Source: Flavobacterium aquariorum
Lineage (GTDB): Bacteria; Bacteroidota; Bacteroidia; Flavobacteriales; Flavobacteriaceae
Direction of reading: 5' to 3'
DNA length: 64,000 nucleotides
NCBI RefSeq assembly: GCF_003254745.1
Contig: NZ_QKXH01000004.1
Span: 62,001-126,000, forward strand
Below the pieces are notes generated by a model. It was not told the DNA's origin. It ran no database searches and saw nothing but the letters and a program-made list of their open reading frames with translations. Position 1 is the stretch's first letter; the number at the start of each line of letters is the position of its first letter. The translations under genes were made by a program, and so were the position numbers. Positions 28,065-37,840 of the stretch are shown in pieces.

Positions 28065-29435
28065 TTAAGCTAATAGATCTAAAACTAGTGAAGGAAACAA
28101 TCCTATAATGATATTTAGAAGAATAGCAACAACGGCAACTGCATAAATCAAGAATGGTTTTCCGGTACGAGTTTCGTTTGGTTCTTTGGTATACATTGCC
28201 AAAATCAATTTGAAATAGTAACCAACACTTATAATCGAGTTGATAACCGCAAATATAACCACGACTAAATAACCCGCTTGAATAGTTTGGCTAAACAAAA
28301 CCAACTTGGCAAAGAAACCTGCAAATATTGGAATACCTGCCATAGAAAGCAATGAACCGGTTAAAATAGCAGCCAACAAAGGATTTGTTTTTCCCAAGCC
28401 GTGAAAGTTTACAACATCTTCGTTTTCTCTGTTTTTACACACGTATAAGATAACGCTGAAAGCAGCGATACCAGATAATGCATAGGCAGAAGTATAATAC
28501 AATAAACTTCCTGCTGAAGTAGATAAACTTAGTAATGTCATCAACATAAATCCTGCATGCGAAATACCCGAAAAAGCAAGCATACGTTTCACATTGACTT
28601 GTCTTAAAGCCATGATATTACCAAAAGTCATCGAAGCGATTGATACGATTACTACAACAATTTGGAATGAGTAATTAATATCGGCATGCATGCTTGACAA
28701 TAATTTATAAAGTGTTGCAATAGCAACAACTTTTGCCAAAGTACTCATTAAAGCAGTTGTCAAAGTTGGAGAACCTTCATAAACATCAGGAGCCCAAAAG
28801 TGAAAAGGAACTGCTGCGATTTTAAATAACATTCCTATAGTCACCAAAACAATTCCAATTGGAAACCAAATAGGAAGCTCAGCTGATTGGGACATATCGC
28901 TAATTTCAACGATGTCGAATGAGCCCATAGCTCCATAAATCATACAAATACCAAATAAAATAATTCCAGAAGCAAAAGATCCCATCAAGAAGTATTTCAT
29001 ACCAGCTTCATTACTTTTTACGTTTACTCTATTGCTTGCTGCAAGAACATACAGCGAGATGGATAATATTTCAATTCCTAAAAAGAACATAGCCAAATTT
29101 CCAAAAGAAACCATGGCAACAGCCCCAGATAATAAGAATATTTTAATGGCGATATAATCTGAAAGTTTACTTTGGTGATTATCATAGAAATTATGACCCA
29201 AAGCCACCAAAAATATAGTCAGTACGATAAACAAACTTGAAAAAGAAACTGAAAATTTACTTACTACAATCATATTGTTGTAGTAATTCGCAGGAGAATT
29301 AAATTCAGAAACGGTAAGTCCTAGAATGGCCAATAATCCAATAATTGATATTGGAATAATCGCTTTTCTAAAATCGAAGATTTCAAATATAAGGCATAAA
29401 ACACCTAATCCTATTATAGCTATTAATGTTGTCAT
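28065..29435 (-). CDS. nuoN: NADH-quinone oxidoreductase subunit N
   Basis: 456 residues, about 14 membrane segments, antiporter-like subunit of the complex I membrane arm, where it takes part in proton translocation. Conserved features include the TM5 Glu (FLGIEILSISLYVLAA) and the broken-helix region FKIAAVPFHFWAPDVYEGSP with its Lys. Last gene of the operon, 19 bases after nuoM. Length is normal for the family. Confidence 0.96.
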   Translation of the reverse strand: MTTLIAIIGLGVLCLIFEIFDFRKAIIPISIIGLLAILGLTVSEFNSPANYYNNMIVVSKFSVSFSSLFIVLTIFLVALGHNFYDNHQSKLSDYIAIKIFLLSGAVAMVSFGNLAMFFLGIEILSISLYVLAASNRVNVKSNEAGMKYFLMGSFASGIILFGICMIYGAMGSFDIVEISDMSQSAELPIWFPIGIVLVTIGMLFKIAAVPFHFWAPDVYEGSPTLTTALMSTLAKVVAIATLYKLLSSMHADINYSFQIVVVIVSIASMTFGNIMALRQVNVKRMLAFSGISHAGFMLMTLLSLSTSAGSLLYYTSAYALSGIAAFSVILYVCKNRENEDVVNFHGLGKTNPLLAAILTGSLLSMAGIPIFAGFFAKLVLFSQTIQAGYLVVVIFAVINSIISVGYYFKLILAMYTKEPNETRTGKPFLIYAVAVVAILLNIIIGLFPSLVLDLLA

Positions 29436-29454
29436 TTATATTATGCTTTTTTAC

Positions 29455-30897
29455 TTAATTGTATTTATTAATAGTGTTTAAAATAGCCTCTAGACTTGGT
29501 GTTATCAAATCGTTGATTGGTTTTGGATATAATCCAAAGAAAAATAAAACTGCAATAATAATTATCATTGTCAAACCTTCAGAGAAAGTGACATAGGCAA
29601 AAACTTTAGTGTTAGTTTCTCCAAGCATTACATGTTGGAACATTTTCAACATATAATAAGCTCCCAAAATAATTGTTGTTCCCCCTAAAAGAGCAAACCA
29701 AATATTGATCTGAGAAAGACTGTATAATACTGTAAATTCTCCAATGAAGTTAAAAGTTGTTGGCAAAGCCACAGAAGCCAATACCAAAATTAAAAACATG
29801 GAAGTGAATTTTGGAGATTGAGAACGAATCCCACCCATCTCTGAGATTATTCTTGTTTCGTATCTTCTATAAATGATTTCGGCGGCAAAAAACAAACCAA
29901 CTACCACAAAACCGTGAGCAATCATTTGTAAAACGGCTCCTCTAAAACCATCAAGGTTTAAAGCATAAGTTCCGGCAGCAATTAATCCAACGTGAGCAAG
30001 GGAAGAATAAGCCAATAGTTTTTTCAAATCTTTTTGTCTCAATGCAACTATTGAACCGTAAATAACACCGGCAATACCTACACCAATGAATATATACATG
30101 TATTCTTTGGCTGCTAACGGGGTCAAAGGTAATTGCCAACGGATAAGACTATACAATCCCATTTTTAACATAATACCCGATAAAAGCATAGTTCCAAGAG
30201 TTGGCGCTTTTTGGTAAACATTGGCCTGCCAGGTGTGGAAAGGAATTAAAGGAATCTTAATCGCATACGCCAAGAAGAATGCCGTAAAAATCCATTTTTG
30301 TTCATTTACTGTTAAGTCTAATTTATATAAATCCTCAATCAGGAAGCTTCCCGCTTTTTGATACATATAAACAAAAGCAACCAGCATGAATAATGAGCCA
30401 GCAAGAGTATAGATAAAGAATTTAACTACTGCTTTTTTACGTTCTTCAGCGTCTCCGTTACCCCAAATTAAAGCAATAAAGTAAATTGGGATTAATGATA
30501 ATTCCCAAAAGATGTAATATAAAAGTCCATCGCTAGCCAAGAAAGTTCCTGTCATTGCAAACGACATAAACAGTATAAGGGAATAAATAGCTTTTGAATT
30601 TTTGAAATCATTGCCAAAAGAAGACAAGATTATAATTGAGGTCAAGACAGTGGTCAATAAAACCATGGCCAAAGACAAACCATCTGCTTTTAATGCAAAT
30701 GAAACTTTAGGTGATGTAATCCATTGGCTGATATAGCTAATGTTTTCACCCAAATTAAAATGATTCAACAAAACAATAGAGCAACCCGCTGCAGCTAATC
30801 CAAAAAACAATGCCACTTTTGAAGCCAGTTTATCGCCAGCTAAATAAGTTACAAGTGCGCCAAATAAAAGGATGATTAATATTAGAGATACATTCAT
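29455..30897 (-). CDS. nuoM: NADH-quinone oxidoreductase subunit M
   Basis: 480 residues, about 14 membrane segments, antiporter-like proton-pumping subunit. The essential TM5 Glu is in YYIFWELSLIPIYFI. The broken helix reads AYAIKIPLIPFHTWQ and the later Lys-containing helix KKLLAYSSLAHVGLI. Lies between nuoL and nuoN, 9 bases after nuoL. Confidence 0.97.
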   Translation of the reverse strand: MNVSLILIILLFGALVTYLAGDKLASKVALFFGLAAAGCSIVLLNHFNLGENISYISQWITSPKVSFALKADGLSLAMVLLTTVLTSIIILSSFGNDFKNSKAIYSLILFMSFAMTGTFLASDGLLYYIFWELSLIPIYFIALIWGNGDAEERKKAVVKFFIYTLAGSLFMLVAFVYMYQKAGSFLIEDLYKLDLTVNEQKWIFTAFFLAYAIKIPLIPFHTWQANVYQKAPTLGTMLLSGIMLKMGLYSLIRWQLPLTPLAAKEYMYIFIGVGIAGVIYGSIVALRQKDLKKLLAYSSLAHVGLIAAGTYALNLDGFRGAVLQMIAHGFVVVGLFFAAEIIYRRYETRIISEMGGIRSQSPKFTSMFLILVLASVALPTTFNFIGEFTVLYSLSQINIWFALLGGTTIILGAYYMLKMFQHVMLGETNTKVFAYVTFSEGLTMIIIIAVLFFFGLYPKPINDLITPSLEAILNTINKYN

Positions 30898-30906
30898 AGT
30901 ATATAA

Positions 30907-32796
30907 TTATTGAGCTAGAAATAAAAATGAAACAATGGCACACATGCCTAAAACAAAAGCAAATAAGTATAAACCAACACTTCCATTCTGTAATTTTTTA
31001 CCTTGAAAACTAAGTTCATTGGTTACTTTTCCTAATCCAAAAACTAGAGAAGAAATGCCTGTTTCAACGTAGTCTCTAAAGAATTTTGATAAACTGTTTA
31101 CTGGAGCTACAAACAATGAATCATATATTTCATCGACATAGTATTTATTGTAAAGTACTTTTGAGAATCCTGTTATTTCAGCATCCTCATTTGGAACTGT
31201 ATTTTGTTTAATGTATTTGGCGTAAGCTATTCCAATTCCAACCAATCCACCAACAACAGCAATTGCCATTAAGATGTATTCAGTCGTTCCCAATCCATGC
31301 TCTTCTGATGCTGCTTTCGTAAAAAGTGGGGCTAAATATTCATTCAACCAACTATTACCCGGTAAACTAATCGCACCTCCAATAGTGGCCAAAATAGCCA
31401 AAACGATCAAAGGAAAAGTAATTAAAGCCGGACTTTCGTGTAAATGGTGTTTTTGTTCTTCAGTTCCTCTAAAATCATTGAAGAAAGTCAAGAACATCAA
31501 TCGGAACATATAGAAAGCTGTCATTATAGAAGCAATAGAGCCAACAACCCAAAGAGGAATGTTGTGATGAAATGCCGTCATCAAGATTTCATCTTTAGAA
31601 AAGAAACCTGAGAACAAAGGAACTCCAGAAATGGCTAAAGATGAAATAAGCATCGTCCAAAAAGTAATTGGCATCGCTTTTTTCAATCCACCCATTTTGC
31701 GCATATCCTGTTCCCCATGTAAACCGTGAATTACTGATCCTGAGCCAAGGAATAGACAAGCTTTGAAGAAAGCGTGAGTGATTACGTGAAATATAGCCAC
31801 TTCATATGCACCAAAACCTAAAGCCAAAAACATTAACCCTAATTGAGAAACAGTAGAGTAGGCAAGTACTTTTTTAATATCATTTTGAACTAGACCAATA
31901 GTTGCGGCAACAAATGAGGTTACGCCCCCAATTACTGCAATAATAGTCTGTATTTCTGGTGTTAAGTCGAATAAGAAATGCATTCTGGATACCATAAAAA
32001 TACCCGCAGTAACCATTGTAGCGGCATGTATCAATGCCGAAACAGGCGTAGGTCCAGCCATTGCATCAGGCAGCCAAGTGTACAAAGGAATTTGTGCGGA
32101 TTTACCGCAAGCTCCAATAAACAAAGCTAAAGCGGCAATGCTTAACCAAAGTGTATCAACATTATGAGCTCCGGCGATAGCGGTTTGCAATGATGCAAAA
32201 TCCAATGTAGAAAATAAACCTCCTAAAATAAATATCCCAATTAACAATCCTAAATCCCCTATACGGTTCATGATAAAAGCTTTTTTGGCAGCATCATTGT
32301 AATCTTGGTTTTTATACCAAAATCCAATTAACAAGTATGAACAAAGTCCAACACCTTCCCAACCAATGAACATTACCAATAAGTTGCTTCCAACTACTAG
32401 GGTAATCATGAAGAAGATAAAAAGATTCAAATATGCAAAGAAAGAATGTATTTTTTCGTCATCATGCATATAGCTGATGGAGTATAAATGAATCAACGAA
32501 CCAATTCCAGTTACAAACAATAACCATAAAACAGATAATTGATCCAGTAAAAAACCAAAACTAACATTGAAATTACTAATTTGAATCCAATCAAATAATT
32601 GAATTGTTATAGCTTGTTTGGTTTGATTGATTTGTAGAAAAAAGGAAACTGTTACAATAAAAGAAATCACTACCGAAAGTGTTCCGACGATTCCAGAAAC
32701 AGATTTTCCTAAACTTTTCCCGAAGAAAACATTAATTAAAAATCCTAAAAAAGGAGTTAATAGTAAGACTAAAGCTAAATTGGTATCCATTGCCAT
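30907..32796 (-). CDS. nuoL: NADH-quinone oxidoreductase subunit L
   Basis: 629 residues, the largest antiporter-like subunit at the tip of the membrane arm. It carries the TM5 Glu (MFIGWEGVGLCSYLLIGFW), the broken helix SAQIPLYTWLPDAMAGPTPV, and a C-terminal extension with the lateral helix and final membrane segment. Its start is directly next to the nuoK stop (32797), so translation is probably coupled. Confidence 0.97.
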   Translation of the reverse strand: MAMDTNLALVLLLTPFLGFLINVFFGKSLGKSVSGIVGTLSVVISFIVTVSFFLQINQTKQAITIQLFDWIQISNFNVSFGFLLDQLSVLWLLFVTGIGSLIHLYSISYMHDDEKIHSFFAYLNLFIFFMITLVVGSNLLVMFIGWEGVGLCSYLLIGFWYKNQDYNDAAKKAFIMNRIGDLGLLIGIFILGGLFSTLDFASLQTAIAGAHNVDTLWLSIAALALFIGACGKSAQIPLYTWLPDAMAGPTPVSALIHAATMVTAGIFMVSRMHFLFDLTPEIQTIIAVIGGVTSFVAATIGLVQNDIKKVLAYSTVSQLGLMFLALGFGAYEVAIFHVITHAFFKACLFLGSGSVIHGLHGEQDMRKMGGLKKAMPITFWTMLISSLAISGVPLFSGFFSKDEILMTAFHHNIPLWVVGSIASIMTAFYMFRLMFLTFFNDFRGTEEQKHHLHESPALITFPLIVLAILATIGGAISLPGNSWLNEYLAPLFTKAASEEHGLGTTEYILMAIAVVGGLVGIGIAYAKYIKQNTVPNEDAEITGFSKVLYNKYYVDEIYDSLFVAPVNSLSKFFRDYVETGISSLVFGLGKVTNELSFQGKKLQNGSVGLYLFAFVLGMCAIVSFLFLAQ

Positions 32797-33117
32797 TTAT
32801 CCTTTTAAGTTTTTTAAATTATCGATGCTAATTGATCCAATATTTCTAAATATCGAAACTAATATGGCCAGTCCTACCGCAACTTCTGCCGCTGCTACTG
32901 CCATGGAGAAAAATACGAATACTTGTCCTTGTGCGTCTTGGTGGTAAGTTGAGAAAGCCACAAACAATAAGTTGACAGCATTCAACATAATTTCAATAGA
33001 CATAAACACAATGATTGCATTTCGTCTGTATAAAACCCCAAAAATTCCAATACAAAAAAGTGTTACACACAGGAAGATATAGTTCTCTATACCAATTTGA
33101 GTTAAAATATTGTTCAT
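32797..33117 (-). CDS. nuoK: NADH-quinone oxidoreductase subunit K
   Basis: 106 residues with three membrane helices. It has the conserved Glu residues of the E-channel in [13 protein letters not shown] and [13 protein letters not shown], which link quinone reduction to proton movement. Overlaps the nuoJ stop by one base and abuts nuoL. Confidence 0.97.
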   Translation of the reverse strand: MNNILTQIGIENYIFLCVTLFCIGIFGVLYRRNAIIVFMSIEIMLNAVNLLFVAFSTYHQDAQGQVFVFFSMAVAAAEVAVGLAILVSIFRNIGSISIDNLKNLKG

Positions 33118-33626
33118 TATTTTTCTAATTTTTCTTTTTTAGACAATAACACAGTTCCAATCATCGCTACCAATAACAGAATAGAAGCAAATTCAAAAGG
33201 CACCATATATTCGTTCAATAATGCTTTTCCGAGTACTTTTATTGATTGGTAATCCTCGCCTGTATAATCATATTCTACAATTGGTTTAGAATTGATAAAG
33301 ATTTTGATCAAAACCAAACAAACCAAACAAAAGGAAACAATAGCACCCAATCGCGTAAATCTAGGCTTATGAACTTCATCAGCTTCATTAAGATTCATCA
33401 ACATTATGGTAAACAGTAATAAAATCATAATTGCTCCAGAATAGACAATAATGTGTACAATGGCCAAAAACTGAGCGTTCAATAATAAATAATGTCCAGC
33501 TATAGAGAAAAAACAAATTACTAAGTAAATAGCACTATGTATTGGATTTCTGCTAAAAATAGTTAAAAATGCTGTTAGCAATGTGATTGCAGACAATACG
33601 CAAAATAGAATAAGTACTGTTGACAT
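33117..33626 (-). CDS. nuoJ: NADH-quinone oxidoreductase subunit J
   Basis: 169 residues, five membrane helices, membrane-arm subunit next to NuoK. The family pattern [20 protein letters not shown] and the pi-bulge-type helix [17 protein letters not shown] are clear. One-base overlaps at both ends with nuoI and nuoK indicate translational coupling. Confidence 0.96.
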   Translation of the reverse strand: MSTVLILFCVLSAITLLTAFLTIFSRNPIHSAIYLVICFFSIAGHYLLLNAQFLAIVHIIVYSGAIMILLLFTIMLMNLNEADEVHKPRFTRLGAIVSFCLVCLVLIKIFINSKPIVEYDYTGEDYQSIKVLGKALLNEYMVPFEFASILLLVAMIGTVLLSKKEKLEK

Positions 33627-34171
33627 TAGTTAGCGTTTTTAAGTTGAGTATTTTTCATCGCCATTTCTAGTGGCATAACCAGTTTGTCTTTTCCAAAAAT
33701 GAAATCTTCTCTATCGTAACTAGAAGGAACTAATTCTTTGGAGATAGTCAAGTAAATAGCATCTTTTGGACAGGCTTCTTCACAAAGTCCGCAAAAAATA
33801 CATCTCAACATATTAATTTCATAGATCTCAGCATATTTTTCCTCTCTGTACAAATGCATTTCGTCTGCTTTGCGCTCACCCGCTTTCATTGTAATGGCCT
33901 CAGCAGGGCAAGACAAAGCACATAAACCACAAGCAGTACAGTTTTCTCTACCTTGTTCATCGCGTTTCAACATGTGCTGTCCACGGTACACAGGACTCAT
34001 TTCACGAACTTGTTCAGGATATTGAATCGTTGCTTTTTTTCTGAATAAATGCTTCAGCGTAATGATCAAACCTTTTACAATCGCAATCAGATACATGCGT
34101 TCCAAAAAAGTCATCTCTTTATTGGAGACCATTTTTTTTCTTCCCGATAAGGATATAGTTTCTATTGACAT
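33626..34171 (-). CDS. nuoI: NADH-quinone oxidoreductase subunit I (two 4Fe-4S clusters)
   Basis: 181 residues. Two ferredoxin motifs bind clusters N6a and N6b: Cys78, Cys81, Cys84, Cys88 (NCTACGLCALSCP) and Cys124, Cys127, Cys130, Cys134 (RCIFCGLCEEACP). It passes electrons towards NuoB. The N-terminal 20 residues are longer than in many homologues; an internal Met14 or Met20 could also serve as start. A 121-base gap with a hairpin repeat element separates it from nuoH. Confidence 0.96.
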   Translation of the reverse strand: MSIETISLSGRKKMVSNKEMTFLERMYLIAIVKGLIITLKHLFRKKATIQYPEQVREMSPVYRGQHMLKRDEQGRENCTACGLCALSCPAEAITMKAGERKADEMHLYREEKYAEIYEINMLRCIFCGLCEEACPKDAIYLTISKELVPSSYDREDFIFGKDKLVMPLEMAMKNTQLKNAN

Positions 34172-34190
34172 TTTATATTTTTTATTTGTA

Positions 34191-34268
34191 GCTAATCCTG
34201 CTATCCGCTGTATCTTTTATTTTTTAAAGAAAAAAATAAAAGGATGCCGCTTCTATCAGGGCTAGTAC
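34191..34268 (+). repeat. hairpin repeat element, copy inside the nuo operon
   Basis: In + orientation the arms read GCTATCCGCTGTATCTTTT and AAAAGGATGCCGCTTCTATC, with a core hairpin TTTATTTTTT / AAAAAATAAA. The arms match the copies at 11521 and, in the other orientation, 43603. It lies between nuoI and nuoH within an operon that has no other spacer of this kind, so it is read through in the nuo mRNA. Confidence 0.75.
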
Positions 34269-34292
34269 CATTAACTAAGGGATTTGGTTTTA

Positions 34293-35345
34293 TTAAAATC
34301 CGAAATAAACAGCGATTTCACTTCTCAAAAGCACAACTCCAGTTATCATAATATTGATAATAGCAAGCGGAATCAAAATTCTCCATCCCAAATGCATCAA
34401 TTGATCATATCTAAATCTTGGTATTGTCCAACGAACCCACATAATAAAGAAAATGAACCCACATAGTTTAGTAAACAATACAGCCATTCCTATTACGTTG
34501 GCAACATTAACACCCCAGTGCTCGACTGCCCATCCCATTCCAGGATAATTGTATCCTCCAAAGAATAATACAGCCAAAATGGTTGAGGATATAAACATAT
34601 TTGCATATTCAGCAAATAAATAAAAACCCATTTTCATGGAAGAATATTCGGTGTGATATCCACCAATTAATTCCGATTCACATTCTGCTAAATCGAAAGG
34701 CGTTCTGTTTAATTCAGCAAAAGAACAAATCAAGAAAATCAAAAAGGTTAGCGGCTGATATAGCACATTCCAGTGCCATTCCGATTGTTGCAGTGAAATT
34801 TCTTTTAAGCTTAAGGTTCCAGTCATCATAATCAATGCGATTATGGACAATCCCATCGCAACTTCATAAGAAACCATTTGCGAAGCAGCTCTAATAGAAC
34901 TCATCAATGAGAATTTGTTGTTAGAAGCCCAACCCCCAATCATAATCCCATAAACTCCTAGAGAAACTACTCCAAAAATATACAAAATGGCAATGTTGAT
35001 ATCGGTAGCTTGCAATAATATATCTCTTCCAAACAAGTGTAATTTATCGCCCCAAGGAATAACGGCGCTGGTCATTAAAGCCGTACTCATCGCTATGGCA
35101 GGTCCTACTACGAATAAAAATTTATTGGGAGTGTTCGGAAAAAATTCTTCTTTCGAAAATAATTTTAAACCATCAGCAAGTGGTTGGAATAACCCTAATG
35201 GTCCTGCTCTGTTCGGTCCAATTCTGTCCTGAAGCCAAGCGGCTACTTTACGTTCTGCCCATGTAGAGTACATGGCCATCAACATAGTAAGGGCAAAAAC
35301 CACTACTATAACAACACTTTTTTCTATAATAAATGTACTTTCCAT
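34293..35345 (-). CDS. nuoH: NADH-quinone oxidoreductase subunit H
   Basis: 350 residues, eight or more membrane helices, the subunit that forms the quinone chamber with NuoB and NuoD. Signature segments ERKVAAWLQDRIGPNRAG near the N-terminus, NRTPFDLAECESELIGGYH and the charged loops facing the quinone site are intact. Starts 3 bases after nuoG. Confidence 0.97.
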   Translation of the reverse strand: MESTFIIEKSVVIVVVFALTMLMAMYSTWAERKVAAWLQDRIGPNRAGPLGLFQPLADGLKLFSKEEFFPNTPNKFLFVVGPAIAMSTALMTSAVIPWGDKLHLFGRDILLQATDINIAILYIFGVVSLGVYGIMIGGWASNNKFSLMSSIRAASQMVSYEVAMGLSIIALIMMTGTLSLKEISLQQSEWHWNVLYQPLTFLIFLICSFAELNRTPFDLAECESELIGGYHTEYSSMKMGFYLFAEYANMFISSTILAVLFFGGYNYPGMGWAVEHWGVNVANVIGMAVLFTKLCGFIFFIMWVRWTIPRFRYDQLMHLGWRILIPLAIINIMITGVVLLRSEIAVYFGF

Positions 35346-35348
35346 TTC

Positions 35349-36380
35349 TTAAGATTTTTTAGTGTTAGTGTCCAATGGATTGGCAGCCATACTTATTTTT
35401 TTTCTGTCTTGGTCTCTACCCAAAAGGATGTTTTTCTCTGTAGCAATTTCTACTTTTTCCAATTTTTGAGTGTAATTATTTTGATTGATAACCGAATCTT
35501 TTTCAAATTTACGTGGTCCTTCAATTACCCAGTCAGCAACTTCTTTTTTATCAAAACGACAAGTATTGCAGATGAATTCTTCTACTTCGTGAAATTCATC
35601 TTTACGACCTGTAACACGCTGAATTTCGTTTCCGAACATCCAAACGGTTGTTTTTCCGCAACATCCTGGAGTTGTACATTCTCTATGCGCATTATAAGGC
35701 TTATTAAACCAAACTCTAGATTTGAATCTAAACGTTTTGTCAGTCAAAGCACCTACAGGGCATACATCAATCATGTTTCCAGAAAATTCATTGTCTATTG
35801 CTTTTGATATGTAAGTAGAGATGTTAGCATGATCACCACGATCTAATACTCCATGAACACGATCATCAGTCAATTGATCGGCAACTTGTACACATCTTTG
35901 ACATAGAATGCAACGATTCATATGCAATTGAATGTGTGGACCAATGTCTTCCGGTTCAAAGGTTCTTTTTTCTTCAATAAAACGAGATTCAGATTTTCCG
36001 TGCTCAAAACTTAAGTTTTGCAAATCACATTCTCCAGCTTGGTCACAAATTGGACAATCAAGTGGGTGATTGATTAACAAAAATTCCGTTACTGCTTTTC
36101 TCGCCTCTTCTACTCTTGGAGATGCTTTACTGGCAATTTCCATTCCGTCCTGACAGCCTGTTACACAAGATGCCATTAATTTTGGCATTGGTCTTGGATC
36201 AGCATCACTTCCTTTGGTAACATCCACTAAACAACAACGGCATTTTCCACCGCTTCCTTTTAATTTAGAATAATAGCACATTGCTGGCGGAACAACTTCT
36301 CCACCTATCATGCGCGCAGCTTGCAAGATCGTTGTTCCTGCTTCTACTTCAATTTCTTGACCGTCTATGGTTACTTTCAT
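35349..36380 (-). CDS. nuoG: NADH-quinone oxidoreductase subunit G, short form
   Basis: 343 residues, far shorter than the 680-900 of NuoG in E. coli and others. It keeps the N-terminal 2Fe-2S domain (MCYYSKLKGSGGKCRCCLV), the His/Cys segment HPLDCPICDQAGECDLQN, the ferredoxin-like CILCQRC...CPVGALT, and the Mo-bis-MGD-like Cys domain (CTTPGCCGKT...CNTCRFDKKEV). The large molybdopterin-oxidoreductase-like domain is absent. The end is clean and nuoH follows after 3 bases, so this is a stable short form, as seen in other Flavobacteriia, not a frameshift. Confidence 0.93.
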   Translation of the reverse strand: MKVTIDGQEIEVEAGTTILQAARMIGGEVVPPAMCYYSKLKGSGGKCRCCLVDVTKGSDADPRPMPKLMASCVTGCQDGMEIASKASPRVEEARKAVTEFLLINHPLDCPICDQAGECDLQNLSFEHGKSESRFIEEKRTFEPEDIGPHIQLHMNRCILCQRCVQVADQLTDDRVHGVLDRGDHANISTYISKAIDNEFSGNMIDVCPVGALTDKTFRFKSRVWFNKPYNAHRECTTPGCCGKTTVWMFGNEIQRVTGRKDEFHEVEEFICNTCRFDKKEVADWVIEGPRKFEKDSVINQNNYTQKLEKVEIATEKNILLGRDQDRKKISMAANPLDTNTKKS

Positions 36381-36384
36381 TTAT

Positions 36385-36471
36385 TTAGGTCTTAATGTCT
36401 AAAATTTAATGTTTAATGTCAAGTAGTAATTGACTTTCTAACTTTCGAACTTTTGACTTTTTAACTTTTCA
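36385..36471. repeat. word-repeat spacer between nuoF and nuoG
   Basis: The 91-base gap consists mostly of variants of short words: TTAATGTCTAAAA, TTTAATGTTTAATGTCAA on one side and TTGACTTTCTAACTTTCG, AACTTTTGACTTTTTAAC on the other, with GTCAA / TTGAC facing each other. No promoter or terminator was seen. It resembles the spacers at 40736, 49978, 50501 and 63705 in style, not in sequence. Confidence 0.6.
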
Positions 36472-37839
36472 CTATATTATTACTTTAGAAACTAGGTGCT
36501 TTACTTTTTCAAAAGGTTCAGCAACAAAATGGTCTCTGTTTTTTATTTTTTCCGGGAAACGAATGTGGTATTCAAACTCATCCCTAAAGTGACGAATCGC
36601 TGCGGCTACTGGCCAAGCTGCTGCATCACCAAGGGGACAGATAGTGTTTCCTTCAATTTTGCTTTGAATACTCAATAACAAGTCGATATCTTCTTCGCGT
36701 CCGTGTCCGTTTTCAATTCTGTGTAATACTTTTTCCATCCAGCCTGTACCTTCTCTACAAGGAGTACATTGGCCACAGCTTTCATGGTGATAAAAACGAG
36801 AGAAATTCCAAGTATTACGAACAATGCAAGAAGTGTCATTATAAACGATAAATCCTCCTGAACCCAACATAGACCCAGTGGCAAAACCACCATCGCTTAA
36901 GGATTCGTAGGACATCAAACGATCTTCGCCTGCCGCAGTTTTGTAAATTAAATGTGCGGGTAAAACAGGAACGGAACTTCCTCCGGGAACAAAGGCTTTT
37001 AAAGGACGATCAGAACTCATTCCGCCAAGATATTCGTCAGAGTTCATGAATTCATAAACGCTTAGTCCCAATTCAATTTCATAAACGCCAGGGTTTTTGA
37101 TATGCCCTGAAGCAGAGATTAATTTGGTTCCGGTAGATCTTCCGATACCAATTTTGGCATAATCCGCACCAGAATTGTTTACAATCCATGGTACAGAGGC
37201 AATAGTTTCTACGTTATTTACGACGGTTGGATTTGTCCAAAGCCCAGAAACGGCGGGGAATGGCGGTTTAATACGAGGATTACCTCTTTTTCCTTCCAAT
37301 GATTCAATCAAAGCAGTTTCTTCACCACAGATGTAAGCTCCGGCACCACAATGAACATGTAATTCTAAATCATATCCAGAACCTAGTATGTTTTTTCCTA
37401 AAAACCCTGCTGCTTTTGCTTCGGCAATGGCTCTTTCCAATATTTTGAAAACCCACATGTATTCTCCACGAATGTAGATGTACGAGAGGTTGGCGCCCAA
37501 TGCATAGCTGGAAGTAATCATTCCCTCAATCAATAAGTGAGGAATATATTCCATTAAATAACGGTCTTTGAAAGTTCCAGGTTCAGACTCATCGGCATTA
37601 CAAACCAAATGTCTTGGTTTTCCTGATTTTTTATCAATAAAACTCCACTTCATTCCGGCAGGGAAACCAGCACCACCACGACCACGTAATCCAGAAGTTT
37701 TTACTTCTTCTACAACTTCGTCTGGAGTTAAGGTTTTTAAAGCTTTTTCTACCGAAGCATAACCACCATTTTGGCGATACACTTCATAGGTTTTAATCCC
37801 GGGAATATTGATTTTATCTAATAATATTTTTTGTGACAT
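36472..37839 (-). CDS. nuoF: NADH-quinone oxidoreductase subunit F (NADH and FMN binding)
   Basis: 455 residues, the diaphorase subunit that oxidises NADH at the tip of the peripheral arm. It has the Gly-rich NADH site (GLRGRGGAGFPAG), the FMN-associated segment HCGAGAYICGEETALIES, and cluster N3 Cys residues in CGQCTPCREGTGW plus a later CPLGDAAAWP. Starts 1 base after nuoE; the longest spacer of the operon other than the nuoH-nuoI one follows it. Confidence 0.97.
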   Translation of the reverse strand: MSQKILLDKINIPGIKTYEVYRQNGGYASVEKALKTLTPDEVVEEVKTSGLRGRGGAGFPAGMKWSFIDKKSGKPRHLVCNADESEPGTFKDRYLMEYIPHLLIEGMITSSYALGANLSYIYIRGEYMWVFKILERAIAEAKAAGFLGKNILGSGYDLELHVHCGAGAYICGEETALIESLEGKRGNPRIKPPFPAVSGLWTNPTVVNNVETIASVPWIVNNSGADYAKIGIGRSTGTKLISASGHIKNPGVYEIELGLSVYEFMNSDEYLGGMSSDRPLKAFVPGGSSVPVLPAHLIYKTAAGEDRLMSYESLSDGGFATGSMLGSGGFIVYNDTSCIVRNTWNFSRFYHHESCGQCTPCREGTGWMEKVLHRIENGHGREEDIDLLLSIQSKIEGNTICPLGDAAAWPVAAAIRHFRDEFEYHIRFPEKIKNRDHFVAEPFEKVKHLVSKVII

Positions 37840-37840
37840 C

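Noticed and set aside
35349..36380. Frameshifted nuoG
   Set aside because: No remaining coding sequence for the missing domain follows; nuoH begins 3 bases later, so the short form is genuine.
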